A stretch of DNA of 33,886 nucleotides from Geobacter sp. (lineage in GTDB: Bacteria; Desulfobacterota; Desulfuromonadia; Geobacterales; Geobacteraceae): assembly GCA_003857395.1 (NCBI GenBank), contig RPRC01000101.1:1-33886 (forward strand), written 5' to 3'. The position numbers and the translations under genes are program-made. Positions 31,972 to 33,886 of the stretch are shown piece after piece (within the stretch, counting starts at the first letter, position 1; each line of letters begins with the position of its first letter). The notes beneath the pieces were generated by a model. It saw only the letters and a program-made list of their open reading frames with translations. It ran no database searches and was not told the DNA's origin.

Positions 31972-33257
31972 TACTGTTGTTTTCGTCCAAAGAAAAAAGC
32001 AGGACATTTGCCTGTTTTTGATTTGGTGTTCCGGGTCCTGTTTTTGTTTGTCAGATAAGCCCGGCAGAATCCGATGCTGTTGCCGAGAAAAAAGACCATG
32101 GCTATACCTCCCCGGAATCCGAGTTGCTTGGGGGTTAAATTATATCTGGCCAGTAACAACAGGAAGGCGAGCATGAATAAAGAAATTGTCGGTAACAAAT
32201 GCCAGGGTCTGCGCAACACCCCGTTCCCTAGCCAAAAAGAAAAAGCGATTGATAGAATGAAGGTGACAAGATAAAGGGAGGCAATCTTTGCACGGACTTT
32301 AGTCGTCTCTCTTCCTGCGGCCGTCGATGATAAATAGAGTTTCTTGAATTCCACGAAAAAATCTGGCGCCAGTTTGAACGTCCGCCAGTAGGACCGGTTA
32401 TCCTGATACCGACGTGAGCCGGTATCGTTTATTTCACTCACAGCCTGCTCGATACTCATAACCCGAACATTTCCCCTGGCCGCCAGCCAATCCAGGAGAT
32501 TCGCGAATTCGTCGAATGATATCTTTCCACGCTGCTTGTCGATATCGGAGAAATCGAATTCATGGAACATCACCCCGATAACTGCCTGCCCATCGTGAAC
32601 GCGGCCGGCAGATTCAACGGCTTTCCGCACTTCGTCGAGTTCGCAGGTTACCGGCAGATAGCGAAGAGAAGAACTTTTCTTTGCAACGCCGTACCTGTTC
32701 GCGGATACTACGGTGAATCCATGGTTTTCCAAGACCTGAAGGGTATTCAGGTCGTAGCTGTTGAAGGGAGGTATAAACGTCGTAATTTTTCCTCCGAATA
32801 TCTCCTCCAACAACCTCTTACCCTTCACTATCTTCATTTCCTGTTTTTTGTAATCGAGCCCGGAAAATTCCGTATACGGACCCTCTTTTCGAGTGCGAAT
32901 GCTTTGGTGGGAATAACCGTGCAAGGCCACGTCCAGCGTACCGGTTTTGACTGCATCCCTGAGTATCTCGGCTTTCTGGGGGGAAAGCGCGATGTTACCC
33001 TGCAAGCCGGGGTCCTCGTAATCCCTGTCGCATACGAATGGTATCACGCCAACAGTGAAGCTGAAGCGGTGGCGCCGGAAAAGATCGATCAGTTTCTGCT
33101 CCAGCACGGTTGTACTGCGTCCTGAAATATCATCATAGCGGAAAAAAATATTCGTAGTTCTGTCTACCTGCGCGTAACATTCTTCGATGGGGGGAAACAC
33201 CGTCATTATGAACAGAATATAAATCAATAAAAAACTCTTGCCGGTAAAGAATGACAT
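31971..33257 (-). CDS. DUF2334-type polysaccharide deacetylase-like membrane protein
   Basis: 428 residues. An N-terminal signal or anchor helix (GKSFLLIYILFIMTVF) is followed by a NodB-like domain of the DUF2334 kind (about 35-280). The metal site is visible as FFRYDDISG (Asp pair) and ALHGYSHQS (HxxxH), with FIPPFNSYD and the late MFHEFDFSD. The C-terminal 130 residues hold about three membrane helices, an uncommon addition. It would deacetylate or otherwise edit the polysaccharide at the periplasmic face. The ATG is preceded by AAAGG. Confidence 0.85.
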   Translation of the reverse strand: MSFFTGKSFLLIYILFIMTVFPPIEECYAQVDRTTNIFFRYDDISGRSTTVLEQKLIDLFRRHRFSFTVGVIPFVCDRDYEDPGLQGNIALSPQKAEILRDAVKTGTLDVALHGYSHQSIRTRKEGPYTEFSGLDYKKQEMKIVKGKRLLEEIFGGKITTFIPPFNSYDLNTLQVLENHGFTVVSANRYGVAKKSSSLRYLPVTCELDEVRKAVESAGRVHDGQAVIGVMFHEFDFSDIDKQRGKISFDEFANLLDWLAARGNVRVMSIEQAVSEINDTGSRRYQDNRSYWRTFKLAPDFFVEFKKLYLSSTAAGRETTKVRAKIASLYLVTFILSIAFSFWLGNGVLRRPWHLLPTISLFMLAFLLLLARYNLTPKQLGFRGGIAMVFFLGNSIGFCRAYLTNKNRTRNTKSKTGKCPAFFFGRKQQ

Positions 33258-33358
33258 GATTTCAACCTTTAGCTGTTATGGAAAGAGGGTGTTTCCACGT
33301 TCATTTATCGCTAAGCACCAGATAACGCTCTTGGTCATTGCCTCAAGCATCCCTTGTT

Positions 33359-33886
33359 TTATTGACCCAGCGTACCGGGGGACTGTCGCTTTGTATTGAT
33401 CCCCAGCGTTCTCCGGAACATAGTCTTCAGACGCTGCATCTGTTCCTTCCGTCGGAACGCAATTAATTCTTCGGATATGGCAATTTTCTCTCTTCCCATT
33501 AAACCTGACACATACCCGCTGAACAGAAATAATCCTCCAAGAACGTAGGGTCTATACCTCATGTAATACAGGCTTCTGAAAATTTCCCAGATCGGATGTC
33601 CTCCCCCATAGTAATCTTTTTTCCCTGCATTAAATCTTGTGTAGAGTATGCTCTGATTGCCGCCTACTTTCCGGTGGTGAACACAGGTTCTTTCCGTAAA
33701 CGTTCGTGTTTTCCAACCCTTCATTCGAGCGGTTAGTACGGCCACGGAATCAATTCCACCAACATTGATAGGAACATATCCGCCAATTTCTTCGAAACAT
33801 TCACGCCTGAATAACTGGCAATGACCTGTAACATCTTCAATATTTACAATGTTGTAGTTATACCCTGTAAACGAATCTTCCGTATA
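33359..33886 (-). CDS. Glycosyltransferase family 2, C-terminal part at right edge
   Basis: The last 175 residues or so are visible; the frame stays open to the right edge. It begins YTEDSFTGYNYN and continues with EDVTGHCQLFRRECFEEIGG and DSVAVLTARMKGWKTRTF, the GT-A C-terminal motif of GT2 enzymes (normally an acidic pair near the acceptor site). CVHHRKVGG then follows, and a hydrophobic patch (RPYVLGGLFLFSGYVSG). The nucleotide-binding N-terminal half lies outside the window. It is upstream of the deacetylase-like gene on the same strand with 101 bp between, in which I see no terminator. Confidence 0.85.
   Translation of the reverse strand, partial: YTEDSFTGYNYNIVNIEDVTGHCQLFRRECFEEIGGYVPINVGGIDSVAVLTARMKGWKTRTFTERTCVHHRKVGGNQSILYTRFNAGKKDYYGGGHPIWEIFRSLYYMRYRPYVLGGLFLFSGYVSGLMGREKIAISEELIAFRRKEQMQRLKTMFRRTLGINTKRQSPGTLGQ

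Overview
The window looks like chromosome from a Geobacter-type deltaproteobacterium (Geobacterales). The grounds are gene content and regulatory style: an NifB/DraG pair behind a sigma-54 promoter, a PocR-GAF-GAF-GGDEF protein, DUF4911 next to TldD, GEMM riboswitches including the cGAMP-type variant best known from Geobacter, and dispersed palindromic intergenic elements. No species can be named from the sequence alone.

Layout. 1-1734 (minus): the end of a putrescine pathway, agmatine deiminase and N-carbamoylputrescine amidase with an ATGA overlap; the amidase runs off the left edge. 1975-7689 (plus): YacG, GltX, a DUF4911 protein overlapping TldD, and a PocR/GAF/GAF/GGDEF protein. 7789-12588 (minus): a Na+/Ca2+ exchanger family protein, a small exported glycine-rich protein, an endonuclease Q/PHP protein and an EamA transporter. 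A 770-bp gap at 9399-10166 is full of palindromes and holds two elements with terminal inverted repeats. 12766-17861 (plus): CYTH phosphatase, small lipoprotein, rhomboid protease, cold-shock protein and Tex. 17880-20904: a nitrogen-fixation spot. nifB (with a GNAT gene behind it) and draG diverge from a palindromic -24/-12 promoter. The nifB leader carries two ANTAR-type hexaloop hairpins that overlap an intrinsic terminator. 21019-21924 (minus): a rhodanese-like/YceI fusion lacking the rhodanese cysteine.

22388-26409 (plus) is the most striking region. Two nearly identical GEMM-Ib (cGAMP-type) riboswitches, each with its own terminator, are followed by one canonical GEMM-I (c-di-GMP-type) riboswitch. 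The hairpin after that third switch buries the Shine-Dalgarno of a large secreted FN3/InlB-like repeat protein, and a secreted beta-helix protein follows. This reads as a three-stage cyclic-dinucleotide gate on cell-surface proteins.

26531-33886 (minus) is an AT-richer surface-polysaccharide operon. In transcription order it holds a GT2 glycosyltransferase (cut by the right edge), a DUF2334 deacetylase-like membrane protein, a Wzx-type flippase, a Wzy/ligase-type membrane protein and two GT4 glycosyltransferases. It ends at a 25-bp-arm hairpin facing the beta-helix gene. The secreted repeat protein, the beta-helix protein and the polysaccharide genes together suggest a biofilm or matrix locus; that link is inference. 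No tRNA, rRNA, CRISPR array or intact transposase gene was seen.
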